A stretch of 64,000 nucleotides of DNA from Auanema rhodensis (Eukaryota; Nematoda; Chromadorea; Rhabditida; Rhabditidae). Shown one piece after another: positions 10,890 through 24,929 of this stretch; positions within the stretch are counted from its first letter, which is position 1; each line of letters opens with the position of its first letter. The stretch lies in the NCBI GenBank assembly GCA_964057225.1, contig OZ059895.1, positions 22,764,688 through 22,828,687 on the forward strand, given 5' to 3'. A model generated the notes under the pieces. The model ran no database searches. It was not told where the DNA came from and saw only the letters and a program-made list of their open reading frames with translations. Both the position numbers and the translations under genes were made by a program.

Positions 10890-12995
10890 ACCCTGAAGAA
10901 TTAATTTTTTTGTTGAATAACAATGTCCATCGTCTTTGCCTTGAAAAAACAAATCTAAAAACATCTACTTTTTGCTAAATTATTTTGAAATTTTTCGAAA
11001 AAATTTTTGTCAATTTTTTTTTGGAAGCAATGTTGAGTGTACATGGAAACTCAACATACACTAATGCATCATTTTTCAAACGATCATAACTAATTTTTGT
11101 ATTAAGAGTTTCTCCATGTAGTATAGTGCATTCGATGCGGATTTTTAAGCTGCGTCGATCTGTGTTATCAGATTTGCGCTAGCTTAAAAATGCACCGAGA
11201 TATCAACTGATATATGTTCACACTTATATCCTCGATTTTCACCCTGAAGAATCAATTTTTTCGTTGAATAACAATGTCCATCGTCTTTGCCTTGAAAAAA
11301 GGAATCTAAAAACATCTACTTTTTGCTAAATTATTTTGAAATTTTTCGAAAAAATTTTTGTCAAAATGTTTTTGGAAGCAATGTTGAGTGTACATGGAAA
11401 CTCAACATACACTAATGCATCATTTTTCAAACGATCATAACTAATTTTTGTATTGAGCGTTTCTCAATGTAGTATAAAGCATTCGATGCGGATTTTTAAG
11501 CTGCGTCGATCTGTGTTATCAGATTTGCGCTAGCTTAAAAATGCACCGAGATATCAACTGATATAAGTTCACACTTAGATCCTCGATTTTCACCCTGAAG
11601 AATTAATTTTTTCGTTGAATAACAATGTCCATCGTCTTTGCCTTGAAAAAACAAATCTAAAAACATCTACTTTTTGCTAAATTATTTTGAAATTTTTTGA
11701 AAAAATTTTTGTCAAAATGTTTTTGGAAGCAATGTTGAGTGTACATGGAAACTCAACATACACTAATGCATCATTTTTCAAACGATCATAACTAATTTTT
11801 GTATTAAGCGTTTCTCAATGTAGTATAGTGCATTCGATGCGGATTTTTAAGCTGCGTCGATCTGTTTTATCAGATTTGCGCTAGCTTAAAAATGCACCGA
11901 GATATCAACTGATATAAGTTCCCACTTATATCCTCGATTTTCACCCTGAAGAATTAATTTTTTCGTTGAATAACAATGTCCATCGTCTTTGCCTTGAAAA
12001 AAGGAATCTAAAAACATCTACTTTTTGCTAAATTATTTTGAAATTTTTCGAAAAAATTTTTGTCAAAATGTTTTTGGAAGCAATGTTGAGTGTACATGGA
12101 AACTCAACATACACTAATGCATCATTTTTCAAACGATCATAACTAATTTTTGTATTAAGCGTTTCTCCATGTAGTATAGTGCATTCGATGCGGATTTTTA
12201 AGCTGCGTCGATCTGTGTTATCAGATTTGCGCTAGCTTAAAAATGCACCTAGATATCAACTGATATAAGTTCACACTTATATCCTCGATTTTCACCCTGA
12301 AGAATTAATTTTTTCGTTGAATAACAATGTCCATCGTCTTTGCCTTGAAAAAAGAAATCTAAAAACATCTACTTTTTGCTAAATTATTTTGAAATTTTTC
12401 GAAAAAATTTTTGTCAAAATGTTTTTGGAAGCAATGTTGAGTGTACATGGAAACTCAACATACACTAATGCATCATTTTTCAAACGATCATAACTAATTT
12501 TTATATCAAGCGTTTCTCAATGTAGTATAGTGCATTCGATGCGGATTTTTAAGCTGCGTCGATCTGTGTTATCAGATTTGCGCTAGCTTAAAAATGCACC
12601 GAGATATCAACTGATATAAGTTCACACTTAGATCCTCGATTTTCACCCTGAAGAATTAATTTTTTTGTTGAATAACAATGTCCATCGTCTTTGCCTTGAA
12701 AAAACAAATCTAAAAACAACTACTTTTCGCTAAATTATTTTGAAATTTTTCGAAAAAATTTTTGTCAAAATGTTTTTGGAAGCAATGTTGAGTGTACATG
12801 GAAACTCAACATACACTAATGCATCATTTTTCAAACGATCATAACTAATTTTTGTATTAAGCGTTTCTCAATGTAGTATAGTGCATTCGATGCGGATTTT
12901 TAAGCTGCGTCGTTCTGTGTTATCAGATTTGCGCTAGCTTAAAAATGCACCGAGATATCAACTGATATAAGTTCACACTTATATCCTCGATTTTC
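10890..12995 (+). repeat. Mixed satellite zone of six monomers
   Basis: Monomers at 10890, 11241, 11592, 11943, 12294 and 12645 do not form a local period. The first is a hybrid: its left part has the 9-T run of the HOR monomer at 4567, and its right part has the aagagtttctcc change seen later at 27387. The next three form the recurrent 3-mer cassette (T13C/A215G; C61 with G275T and A331C; GG with A226C). The monomer at 12645 carries the rare aactacttttcgc change, which returns at 55467 and 59930. Confidence 0.7.
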
Positions 12996-14399
12996 ACCCT
13001 GAAGAATTAATTTTTTCGTTGAATAACAATGTCCATCGTCTTTGCCTTGAAAAAAGAAATCTAAAAACATCTACTTTTTGCTAAATTATTTTGAAATTTT
13101 TCGAAAAAATTTTTGTCAAAATGTTTTTAGAAGCAATGTTGAGTGTACATAGAAACTCAACATACACTAATGCATCATTTTTCAAACGATCATAACTAAT
13201 TTTTGTATTAAGCGTTTCTCAATGTAGTATAGTGCATTCGATGCGGATTTTTAAGCTGCAATGATCTGTGTTATCAGATTTGCGCTAGCTTAAAAATGCA
13301 CCGAGATATCAACTGATATAAGTTCACACTTATATCCTCGATTTTCACCCTGAAGAATTAATTTTTTCGTTGAATAACAATGTCCATCGTCTCTGCCTTG
13401 AAAAAAGAAATCTAAAAACATCTACTTTTTGCTAAATTATTTTGAAATTTTTCGAAAAAATTTTTGTCAAAATGTTTTTGGAAGCAATGTTGAGTGTACA
13501 TGGAAACTCAACATACACTAATGCATCATTTTTCAAACAATCATAACTAATTTTTGTATTAAGCGTTTCTCAATGTAGTATAGTGCATTCGATGCAGATT
13601 TTTAAGCTGCGTCGATCTGTGTTATCAGATTTGCGCTAGCTTAAAAATGCACCGAGATATCAACTGATATATGTTCACACTTATATCCTCGATTTTCACC
13701 CTGAAGAATTAATTTTTTCGTTGAATAACAATGTCCATCGTCTTTGCCTTGAAAAAAGGAATCTAAAAACATCTACTTTTTGCTAAATTATTTTGAAATT
13801 TTTCGAAAAAATTTTTGTCAAAATGTTTTTGGAAGCAATGTTGAGTGTACATGGAAACTCAACATACACTAATGCATCATTTTTCGAACGATCATAACTA
13901 ATTTTTGTATTAAGCAATTCTCAATGTAGTATAGTGCATTCGATGCGGATTTTTAAGCTGCGTCGATCTGTGTTATCAGATTTGCGCTAGCTTAAAAATG
14001 CACCGAGATATCAACTGATATATGTTCACACTTATATCCTCGATTTTCACCCTGAAGAATTAATTTTTTCGTTGAATAACAATGTTCATCGTCTTTGCCT
14101 TGAAAAAAGGAATCTAAAAACATCTACTTTTTGCTAAATTATTTTGAAATTTTTCGAAAAAATTTTTGTCAAAATGTTTTTGGAAGCAATGTTGAGTGTA
14201 CATGGAAACTCAACATACACTAATGCATCATTTTTCAAACGATCATAACTAATTTTTGTATTAAGCGTTTCTCAATGTAGTATAGTGCATTCGATGCGGA
14301 TTTTTAAGTTGCGTCGATCTGTGTTATCAGATTTGCGCTAGCTTAAAAATGCACCGAGATATCAACTGATATAAGTTCACACTTATATCCTCGATTTTC
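12996..14399 (+). repeat. 4-mer cassette D, occurrence 1
   Basis: Four monomers (12996, 13347, 13698, 14049) carry, in order: G134A plus G156A and the CAATG loop change; G193A plus G250A; the AAGCAATT change at p219-220; and C38T. The same ordered set recurs around 41, 43, 45, 48 and 51 kb. This first occurrence has A at p57 in the second monomer, where all the later ones have T. It also has TTCGAACG in the third monomer. Confidence 0.8.
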
Positions 14400-17207
14400 A
14401 CCCTGAAGAATTAATTTTTTCGTTGAATAACAATGTCCATCGTCTTTGCCTTGAAAAAAGAAATCTAAAAACATCTACTTTTTGCTAAATTATTTTGAAA
14501 TTTTTCGAAAAAATTTTTGTCAAAATGTTTTTGGAAGCAATGTTGAGTGTACATGGAAACTCAACATACACTAATGCATCATTTTTCAAACGATCATAAC
14601 TAATTTTTGTATTAAGCGTTTCTCAATGTAGTATAGTGCATTCGATGCGGATTTTTAAGCTGCGTCGATCTGTGTTATCAGATTTGCGCTAGCTTAAAAA
14701 TGCACCGAGATATCAACTGATATATGTTCACACTTATATCCTCGATTTTCACCCTGAAGAATTAATTTTTTCGTTGAATAACAATGTTCATCGTCTTTGC
14801 CTTGAAAAAAGGAATCTAAAAACATCTACTTTTTGCTAAATTATTTTGAAATTTTTCGAAAAAATTTTTGTCAAAATGTTTTTGGAAGCAATGTTGAGTG
14901 TACATGGAAACTCAACATACACTAATGCATCATTTTTCAAACGATCATAACTAATTTTTGTATTAAGCGTTTCTCAATGTAGTATAGTGCATTCGATGCG
15001 GATTTTTAAGTTGCGTCGATCTGTGTTATCAGATTTGCGCTAGCTTAAAAATGCACCGAGATATCAACTGATATAAGTTCACAATTATATCCTCGATTTT
15101 CACCCTGAAGAATTAATTTTTTCGTTGAATAACAATGTCCATCGTCTTTGCCTTGAAGAAAGAAATCTAAAAACATCTACTTTTTGCTAAATTATTTTGA
15201 AATTTTTCGAAAAAATTTTTGTCAAAATGTTTTTGGAAGCAATGTTGAGTGTACATGGAAACTCAACATACACTAATGCATCATTTTTCAAACGATCATA
15301 ACTAATTTTTGTATTAAGCGTTTCTCAATGTAGTATAGTGCATTCGATGCGGATTTTTAAGCTGCGTCGTTCTGTGTTATCAGATTTGCGCTAGCTTAAA
15401 AATGCACCGAGATATCAACTGATATAAGTTCACACTTATATCCTCGATTTTCACCCTGAAGAATTAATTTTTTCGTTGAATAACAATGTCCATCGTCTTT
15501 GCCTTGAAAAAAGGAATCTAAAAACATCTACTTTTTGCTAAATTATTTTGAAATTTTTCGAAAAAATTTTTGTCAAAATGTTTTTGGAAGCAATGTTGAG
15601 TGTACATGGAAACTCAACATACACTAATGCATCATTTTTCAAACGATCATAACTAATTTTTGTATTAAGCGTTTCTCAATGTAGTATAGTGCATTCGATG
15701 CAGATTTTTAAGCTGCGTCGTTCTGTGTTATCAGATTTGCGCTAGCTTAAAAATGCACCGAGATATCAACTGATATAAGTTCACACTTATATCCTCGATT
15801 TTCACCCTGAAGAATTAATTTTTTCGTTGAATAACAATGTCCATCGTCTTTGCCTTGAAAAAAGAAATCTAAAAACATCTACTTTTTGCTAAATTATTTT
15901 GAAATTTTTCGAAAAAATTTTTGTCAAAATGTTTTTGGAAGCAATGTTGAGTGTACATGGAAACTCAACATACACTAATGCATCATTTTTCAAACGATCA
16001 TAACTAATTTTTGTATTAAGCGTTTCTCAATGTAGTATAGTGCATTCGATGCGGATTTTTAAGCTGCGTCGATCTGTGATATCAGATTTGCGCTAGCTTA
16101 AAAATGCACCGAGATATCAACTGATATAAGTTCACACTTATATCCTCGATTTTCACCCTGAAGAATTAATTTTTTCGTTGAATAACAATGTCCATCGTCT
16201 TTGCCTTGAAAAAAGAAATCTAAAAACATCTACTTTTTGCTAAATTATTTTGAAATTTTTCGAAAAAATTTTTGTCAAAATGTTTTTGGAAGCAATGTTG
16301 AGTGTACATGGAAACTCAACATACACTAATGCATCATTTTTCAAACGATCATAACTAATTTTTGTATTTAGCGTTTCTCAATGTAGTATAGTGCATTCGA
16401 TGCGGATTTTTAAGCTGCAATGATCTGTGTTATCAGATTTGCGCTAGCTTAAAAATGCACCGAGATATCAACTGATATTTGTTCACACTTATCTCCTCGA
16501 TTTTCACCCTGAAGAATTAATTTTTTCGTTGAATAACAATGTCCATCGTCTTTGCCTTGAAAAAAAGAATCTAAAAACATCTACTTTTTGCTAAATTATT
16601 TTGAAATTTTTCGAAAAAATTTTTGTCAAAATGTTTTTGGAAGCAATGTTGAGTGTACATGGAAACTCAACATACACTAATGCATCATTTTTCAAACGAT
16701 CATAACTAATTTTTGTATTTAGCGTTTCTCAATGTAGTATAGTGCATTCGATGCGGATTTTTAAGCTGCAATGATCTGTGTTATCAGATTTGCGCTAGCT
16801 TAAAAATGCACCGAGATATCAACTGATATTTGTTCACACTTATCTCCTCGATTTTCACCCTGAAGAATTAATTTTTTCGTTGAATAACAATGTTCATCGT
16901 CTTTGCCTTGAAAAAAGGAATCTAAAAACATCTACTTTTTGCTAAATTATTTTGAAATTTTTCGAAAAAATTTTTGTCAAAATGTTTTTGGAAGCAATGT
17001 TGAGTGTACATGGAAACTCAACATACACTAATGCATCATTTTTCAAACGATCATAACTAATTTTTGTATTAAGCGTTTCTCAATGTAGTATAGTGCATTC
17101 GATGCGGATTTTTAAGCTGCGTCGATCTGTGTTATCAGATTTGCGCTAGCTTAAAAATGCACCGAGATATCAACTGATATAAGTTCACACTTATATCCTC
17201 GATTTTC
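14400..17207 (+). repeat. 8-mer HOR, copy 1 (2808 bp)
   Basis: Monomers at 14400, 14751, 15102, 15453, 15804, 16155, 16506 and 16857 carry, in order: A326T; C38T with C261T and C334A; G57 with A269T; G250A with A269T; a gtgatatc change; A215T with CAATG and ATTTG; the same tail with AG class; and C38T. The order restarts at 17208, exactly 8 x 351 bp later. The adjacent monomers 16155 and 16506 share their tail marks, suggesting a local single-monomer exchange. Confidence 0.85.
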
Positions 17208-19520
17208 ACCCTGAAGAATTAATTTTTTCGTTGAATAACAATGTCCATCGTCTTTGCCTTGAAAAAAGAAATCTAAAAACATCTACTTTTTGCTAAATTA
17301 TTTTGAAATTTTTCGAAAAAATTTTTGTCAAAATGTTTTTGGAAGCAATGTTGAGTGTACATGGAAACTCAACATACACTAATGCATCATTTTTCAAACG
17401 ATCATAACTAATTTTTGTATTAAGCGTTTCTCAATGTAGTATAGTGCATTCGATGCGGATTTTTAAGCTGCGTCGATCTGTGTTATCAGATTTGCGCTAG
17501 CTTAAAAATGCACCGAGATATCAACTGATATATGTTCACACTTATATCCTCGATTTTCACCCTGAAGAATTAATTTTTTCGTTGAATAACAATGTTCATC
17601 GTCTTTGCCTTGAAAAAAGGAATCTAAAAACATTTACTTTTTGCTAAATTATTTTGAAATTTTTCGAAAAAATTTTTGTCAAAATGTTTTTGGAAGCAAT
17701 GTTGAGTGTACATGGAAACTCAACATACACTAATGCATCATTTTTCAAACGATCATAACTAATTTTTGTATTAAGCGTTTCTCAATGTAGTATAGTGCAT
17801 TCGATGCGGATTTTTAAGTTGCGTCGATCTGTGTTATCAGATTTGCGCTAGCTTAAAAATGCACCGAGATATCAACTGATATAAGTTCACAATTATATCC
17901 TCGATTTTCACCCTGAAGAATTAATTTTTTCGTTGAATAACAATGTCCATCGTCTTTGCCTTGAAGAAAGAAATCTAAAAACATCTACTTTTTGCTAAAT
18001 TATTTTGAAATTTTTCGAAAAAATTTTTGTCAAAATGTTTTTGGAAGCAATGTTGAGTGTACATGGAAACTCAACATACACTAATGCATCATTTTTCAAA
18101 CGATCATAACTAATTTTTGTATTAAGCGTTTCTCAATGTAGTATAGTGCATTCGATGCGGATTTTTAAGCTGCGTCGTTCTGTGTTATCAGATTTGCGCT
18201 AGCTTAAAAATGCACCGAGATATCAACTGATATAAGTTCACACTTATATCCTCGATTTTCACCCTGAAGAATTAATTTTTTCGTTGAATAACAATGTCCA
18301 TCGTCTTTGCCTTGAAAAAAGGAATCTAAAAACATCTACTTTTTGCTAAATTATTTTGAAATTTTTCGAAAAAATTTTTGTCAAAATGTTTTTGGAAGCA
18401 ATGTTGAGTGTACATGGAAACTCAACATACACTAATGCATCATTTTTCAAACGATCATAACTAATTTTTGTATTAAGCGTTTCTCAATGTAGTATAGTGC
18501 ATTCGATGCAGATTTTTAAGCTGCGTCGTTCTGTGTTATCAGATTTGCGCTAGCTTAAAAATGCACCGAGATATCAACTGATATAAGTTCACACTTATAT
18601 CCTCGATTTTCACCCTGAAGAATTAATTTTTTCGTTGAATAACAATGTCCATCGTCTTTGCCTTGAAAAAAGAAATCTAAAAACATCTACTTTTTGCTAA
18701 ATTATTTTGAAATTTTTCGAAAAAATTTTTGTCAAAATGTTTTTGGAAGCAATGTTGAGTGTACATGGAAACTCAACATACACTAATGCATCATTTTTCA
18801 AACGATCATAACTAATTTTTGTATTAAGCGTTTCTCAATGTAGTATAGTGCATTCGATGCGGATTTTTAAGCTGCGTCGATCTGTGATATCAGATTTGCG
18901 CTAGCTTAAAAATGCACCGAGATATCAACTGATATAAGTTCACACTTATATCCTCGATTTTCACCCTGAAGAATTAATTTTTTCGTTGAATAACAATGTC
19001 CATCGTCTTTGCCTTGAAAAAAGAAATCTAAAAACATCTACTTTTTGCTAAATTATTTTGAAATTTTTCGAAAAAATTTTTGTCAAAATGTTTTTGGAAG
19101 CAATGTTGAGTGTACATGGAAACTCAACATACACTAATGCATCATTTTTCAAACGATCATAACTAATTTTTGTATTTAGCGTTTCTCAATGTAGTATAGT
19201 GCATTCGATGCGGATTTTTAAGCTGCAATGATCTGTGTTATCAGATTTGCGCTAGCTTAAAAATGCACCGAGATATCAACTGATATTTGTTCACACTTAT
19301 CTCCTCGATTTTCACCCTGAAGAATTAATTTTTTCGTTGAATAACAATGTCCATCGTCTTTGCCTTGAAAAAAAGAATCTAAAAACATCTACTTTTTGCT
19401 AAATTATTTTGAAATTGTTCGAAAAAATTTTTGTCAAAATGTTTTTGGAAGCAATGTTGAGTGTACATGGAAACTCAACATACACTAATGCATCATTTTT
19501 CAAACGATCATAACTAATTT
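17208..19520 (+). repeat. 8-mer HOR, copy 2 (partial)
   Basis: Monomers at 17208, 17559, 17910, 18261, 18612 and 18963 repeat those from 14400 on. The only clear private change is acatttact near 17634. The seventh monomer (19314) starts as expected (AG class). It then has a private gaaattgttcg change near 19417 and switches to another type at p210-215, so the copy ends about 19520. Confidence 0.8.
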
Positions 19521-19664
19521 TTATATTAAGCGTTTCTCAATGTAGTATAGTGCATTCGATGCGGATTTTTAAGCTGCGTCGATCTGTGTTATCAGATTTG
19601 CGCTAGCTTAAAAATGCACCGAGATATCAACTGATATATGTTCACACTTATATCCTCGATTTTC

Positions 19665-20717
19665 ACCCTGAAGAATCAATTTTTTCGTTGAATAACAATG
19701 TCCATCGTCTTTGCCTTGAAAAAAGGAATCTAAAAACATCTACTTTTTGCTAAATTATTTTGAAATTTTTCGAAAAAATTTTTGTCAAAATGTTTTTGGA
19801 AGCAATGTTGAGTGTACATGGAAACTCAACATACACTAATGCATCATTTTTCAAACGATCATAACTAATTTTTGTATTGAGCGTTTCTCAATGTAGTATA
19901 AAGCATTCGATGCGGATTTTTAAGCTGCGTCGATCTGTGTTATCAGATTTGCGCTAGCTTAAAAATGCACCGAGATATCAACTGATATAAGTTCACACTT
20001 AGATCCTCGATTTTCACCCTGAAGAATTAATTTTTTCGTTGAATAACAATGTCCATCGTCTTTGCCTTGAAAAAACAAATCTAAAAACATCTACTTTTTG
20101 CTAAATTATTTTGAAATTTTTCGAAAAAATTTTTGTCAAAATGTTTTTGGAAGCAATGTTGAGTGTACATGGAAACTCAACATACACTAATGCATCATTT
20201 TTCAAACGATCATAACTAATTTTTGTATTAAGCGTTTCTCAATGTAGTATAGTGCATTCGATGCGGATTTTTAAGCTGCGTCGATCTGTTTTATCAGATT
20301 TGCGCTAGCTTAAAAATGCACCGAGATATCAACTGATATAAGTTCACACTTATATCCTCGATTTTCACCCTGAAGAATTAATTTTTTCGTTGAATAACAA
20401 TGTCCATCGTCTTTGCCTTGAAAAAAGGAATCTAAAAACATCTACTTTTTGCTAAATTATTTTGAAATTTTTCGAAAAAATTTTTGTCAAAATGTTTTTG
20501 GAAGCAATGTTGAGTGTACATGGAAACTCAACATACACTAATGCATCATTTTTCAAACGATCATAACTAATTTTTGTATTAAGCGTTTCTCCATGTAGTA
20601 TAGTGCATTCGATGCGGATTTTTAAGCTGCGTCGATCTGTGTTATCAGATTTGCGCTAGCTTAAAAATGCACCGAGATATCAACTGATATAAGTTCACAC
20701 TTAGATCCTCGATTTTC
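19665..20717 (+). repeat. 3-mer cassette B at 19.7 kb
   Basis: Monomers 19665 (T13C, A215G, tataaagc), 20016 (C61, G275T) and 20367 (GG, A226C, T338G) form a trio. The same ordered trio, with minor marks, starts at 1756, 6673, 8429, 11241, 23877, 24930, 26334, 30897 and 33705, although the third monomer differs at 23877 and 24930. The tataaagc form is shared only with 11241; the others have tataaggc. Confidence 0.8.
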
Positions 20718-21419
20718 ACCCTGAAGAATTAATTTTTTTGTTGAATAACAATGTCCATCGTCTTTGCCTTGAAAAAACAAATCTAAAAACATCTACTTTT
20801 TGCTAAATTATTTTGAAATTTTTCGAAAAAATTTTTGTCAAAATGTTTTTGGAAGCAATGTTGAGTGTACATGGAAACTCAACATACACTAATGCATCAT
20901 TTTTCAAACGATCATAACTAATTTTTGTATTAAGCGTTTCTCAATGTAGTATAGTGCATTCGATGCGGATTTTTAAGCTGCGTCGATCTGTTTTATCAGA
21001 TTTGTGCTAGCTTAAAAATGCACCGAGATATCAACTGATATAAGTTCACACTTAGATCCTCGATTTTCACCCTGAAGCATTAATTTTTTTGTTGAATAAC
21101 AATGTCCATCGTCTTTGCCTTGAAAAAACAAATCTAAAAACATCTACTTTTTGCTAAATTATTTTGAAATTTTTCGAAAAAATTTTTGTCAAAATGTTTT
21201 TGGAAGCAATGTTGAGTGTACATGTAAACTCAACATACACTAATGCATCATTTTTCAAACGATCATAACTAATTTTTATATTAAGCGTTTCTCAATGTAG
21301 TATAGTGCATTCGATGCGGATTTTTAAGCTGCGTCGATCTGTGTTATCAGATTTGCGCTAGCTTAAAAATGCACCGAGATATCAACTGATATAAGTTCCC
21401 ACTTATATCCTCGATTTTC
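20718..21419 (+). repeat. Two monomers with private changes
   Basis: The monomer at 20718 has C22T, C61 and G275T, and uniquely turns TTGCGCT into TTGTGCT near 21005. The one at 21069 has A10C, C22T and G210A. It also has a private G157T, which creates the palindrome TACATGTA at 21219-21226 in the loop of the p141-168 inverted repeat. Its tail has A331C, the loop change of the p320-341 hairpin. Confidence 0.7.
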
Positions 21420-23876
21420 ACCCTGAAGAATTAATTTTTTCGTTGAATAACAATGTCCATCGTCTTTGCCTTGAAAAAAGGAATCTAAAAACATCTACTT
21501 TTTGCTAAATTATTTTGAAATTTTTCGAAAAAATTTTTGTCAAAATGTTTTTAGAAGCAATGTTGAGTGTACATAGAAACTCAACATACACTAATGCATC
21601 ATTTTTCAAACGATCATAACTAATTTTTGTATTAAGCGTTTCTCAATGTAGTATAGTGCATTCGATGCGGATTTTTAAGCTGCAATGATCTGTGTTATCA
21701 GATTTGCGCTAGCTTAAAAATGCACCGAGATATCAACTGATATAAGTTCACACTTATATCCTCGATTTTCACCCTGAAGAATTAATTTTTTCGTTGAATA
21801 ACAATGTTCATCGTCTTTGCCTTGAAAAAAGGAATCTAAAAACATCTACTTTTTGCTAAATTATTTTGAAATTTTTCGAAAAAATTTTTGTCAAAATGTT
21901 TTTGGAAGCAATGTTGAGTGTACATGGAAACTCAACATACACTAATGCATCATTTTTCAAACGATCATAACTAATTTTTGTATCAAGCGTTTCTCAATGT
22001 AGTATAGTGCATTCGATGCGGATTTTTAAGCTGCGTCGATCTGTGTTATCAGATTTGCGCTAGCTTAAAAATGCACCGAGATATCAACTGATATAAGTTC
22101 ACACTTATATCCTCGATTTTCACCCTGAAGAATTAATTTTTTCGTTGAATAACAATGTCCATCGTCTTTGCCTTGAAAAAAGGAATCTAAAAACATCTAC
22201 TTTTTGCTAAATTATTTTGAAATTTTTCGAAAAAATTTTTGTCAAAATGTTTTTGGAAGCAATGTTGAGTGTACATGGAAACTCAACATACACTAATGCA
22301 TCATTTTTCGAACGATCATAACTAATTTTTGTATTAAGCGTTTCTCAATGTAGTATAGTGCATTCGATGCGGATTTTTAAGCTGCGTCGATCTGTGTTAT
22401 CAGATTTGCGCTAGCTTAAAAATGCACCGAGATATCAACTGATATATGTTCACACTTATATCCTCGATTTTCACCCTGAAGAATTAATTTTTTCGTTGAA
22501 TAACAATGTTCATCGTCTTTGCCTTGAAAAAAGGAATCTAAAAACATCTACTTTTTGCTAAATTATTTTGAAATTTTTCGAAAAAATTTTTGTCAAAATG
22601 TTTTTGGAAGCAATGTTGAGTGTACATGGAAACTCAACATACACTAATGCATCATTTTTCAAACGATCATAACTAATTTTTGTATTAAGCGTTTCTCAAT
22701 GTAGTATAGTGCATTCGATGCGGATTTTTAAGTTGCGTCGATCTGTGTTATCAGATTTGCGCTAGCTTAAAAATGCACCGAGATATCAACTGATATAAGT
22801 TCACACTTATATCCTCGATTTTCACCCTGAAGAATTAATTTTTTCGTTGAATAACAATGTCCATCGTCTTTGCCTTGAAAAAAGAAATCTAAAAACATCT
22901 ACTTTTTGCTAAATTATTTTGAAATTTTTCGAAAAAATTTTTGTCAAAATGTTTTTGGAAGCAATGTTGAGTGTACATGGAAACTCAACATACACTAATG
23001 CATCATTTTTCAAACGATCATAACTAATTTTTGTATTAAGCGTTTCTCAATGTAGTATAGTGCATTCGATGCGGATTTTTAAGCTGCGTCGATCTGTGTT
23101 ATCAGATTTGCGCTAGCTTAAAAATGCACCGAGATATCAACTGATATAAGTTCACACTTAGATCCTCGATTTTCACCCTGAAGAATTAATTTTTTCGTTG
23201 AATAACAATGTCCATCGTCTTTGCCTTGAAAAAACAAATCTAAAAACATCTACTTTTTGCTAAATTATTTTGAAATTTTTCGAAAAAATTTTTGTCAAAA
23301 TGTTTTTGGAAGCAATGTTGAGTGTACATGGAAACTCAACATACACTAATGCATCATTTTTCAAACGATCATAACTAATTTTTGTATTAAGCGTTTCTCA
23401 ATGTAGTATAGTGCATTCGATGCGGATTTTTAAGTTGCGTCGATCTGTGTTATCAGATTTGCGCTAGCTTAAAAATGCACCGAGATATCAACTAATATAA
23501 GTTCACACTTATATCCTCGATTTTCACCCTGAAGAATTAATTTTTTCGTTGAATAACAATGTCCATCGTCTTTGCCTTGAAAAAAGAAATCTAAAAACAT
23601 CTACTTTTTGCTAAATTATTTTGAAATTTTTCGAAAAAATTTTTGTCAAAATGTTTTTGGAAGCAATGTTGAGTGTACATGGAAACTCAACATACACTAA
23701 TGCATCATTTTTCAAACGATCATAACTAATTTTTGTATTAAGCGTTTCTCAATGTAGTATAGTGCATTCGATGCGGATTTTTAAGCTGCGTCGATCTGTG
23801 TTATCAGATTTGCGCTAGCTTAAAAATGCACCGAGATATCAACTGATATATGTTCACACTTATATCCTCGATTTTC
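21420..23876 (+). repeat. Mixed satellite zone of seven monomers
   Basis: Monomers start at 21420, 21771, 22122, 22473, 22824, 23175 and 23526. The first looks like the head of cassette D (G134A, G156A, CAATG) but has GG at p61-62. The next carry C38T with T214C, then TTCGAACG, then C38T with C261T. The last three resemble monomers of the first HOR. 23175 has a private caactaatat change near 23493. No local period is visible. Confidence 0.65.
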
Positions 23877-24929
23877 ACCCTGAAGAATCAATTTTTTCGT
23901 TGAATAACAATGTCCATCGTCTTTGCCTTGAAAAAAGGAATCTAAAAACATCTACTTTTTGCTAAATTATTTTGAAATTTTTCGAAAAAATTTTTGTCAA
24001 AATGTTTTTGGAAGCAATGTTGAGTGTACATGGAAACTCAACATACACTAATGCATCATTTTTCAAACGATCATAACTAATTTTTGTATTGAGCGTTTCT
24101 CAATGTAGTATAAGGCATTCGATGCGGATTTTTAAGCTGCGTCGATCTGTGTTATCAGATTTGCGCTAGCTTAAAAATGCACCGAGATATCAACTGATAT
24201 AAGTTCACACTTAGATCCTCGATTTTCACCCTGAAGAATTAATTTTTTCGTTGAATAACAATGTCCATCGTCTTTGCCTTGAAAAAACAAATCTAAAAAC
24301 ATCTACTTTTTGCTAAATTATTTTGAAATTTTTCGAAAAAATTTTTGTCAAAATGTTTTTGGAAGCAATGTTGAGTGTACATGGAAACTCAACATACACT
24401 AATGCATCATTTTTCAAACGATCATAACTAATTTTTGTATTAAGCGTTTCTCAATGTAGTATAGTGCATTCGATGCGGATTTTTAAGCTGCGTCGATCTG
24501 TTTTATCAGATTTGCGCTAGCTTAAAAATGCACCGAGATATCAACTGATATAAGTTCACACTTATATCCTCGATTTTCACCCTGAAGAATTAATTTTTTC
24601 GTTGAATAACAATGTCCATCGTCTTTGCCTTGAAAAAAGGAATCTAAAAACATCTACTTTTTGCTAAATTATTTTGAAATTTTTCGAAAAAATTTTTGTC
24701 AAAATGTTTTTGGAAGCAATGTTGAGTGTACATGGAAACTCAACATACACTAATGCATCATTTTTCAAACGATCATAACTAATTTTTGTATTAAGCGTTT
24801 CTCAATGTAGTATAGTGCATTCGATGCGGATTTTTAAGTTGCGTCGATCTGTGTTATCAGATTTGCGCTAGCTTAAAAATGCACCGAGATATCAACTGAT
24901 ATATGTTCACACTTATATCCTCGATTTTC
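23877..24929 (+). repeat. 3-mer cassette B tandem duplication, copy 1
   Basis: Monomers 23877 (T13C, A215G, tataaggc), 24228 (C61, G275T) and 24579 (GG, C261T) span 1053 bp and repeat immediately. The third monomer differs from other B trios in having C261T instead of A226C, a mark shared by both copies here. Confidence 0.8.
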
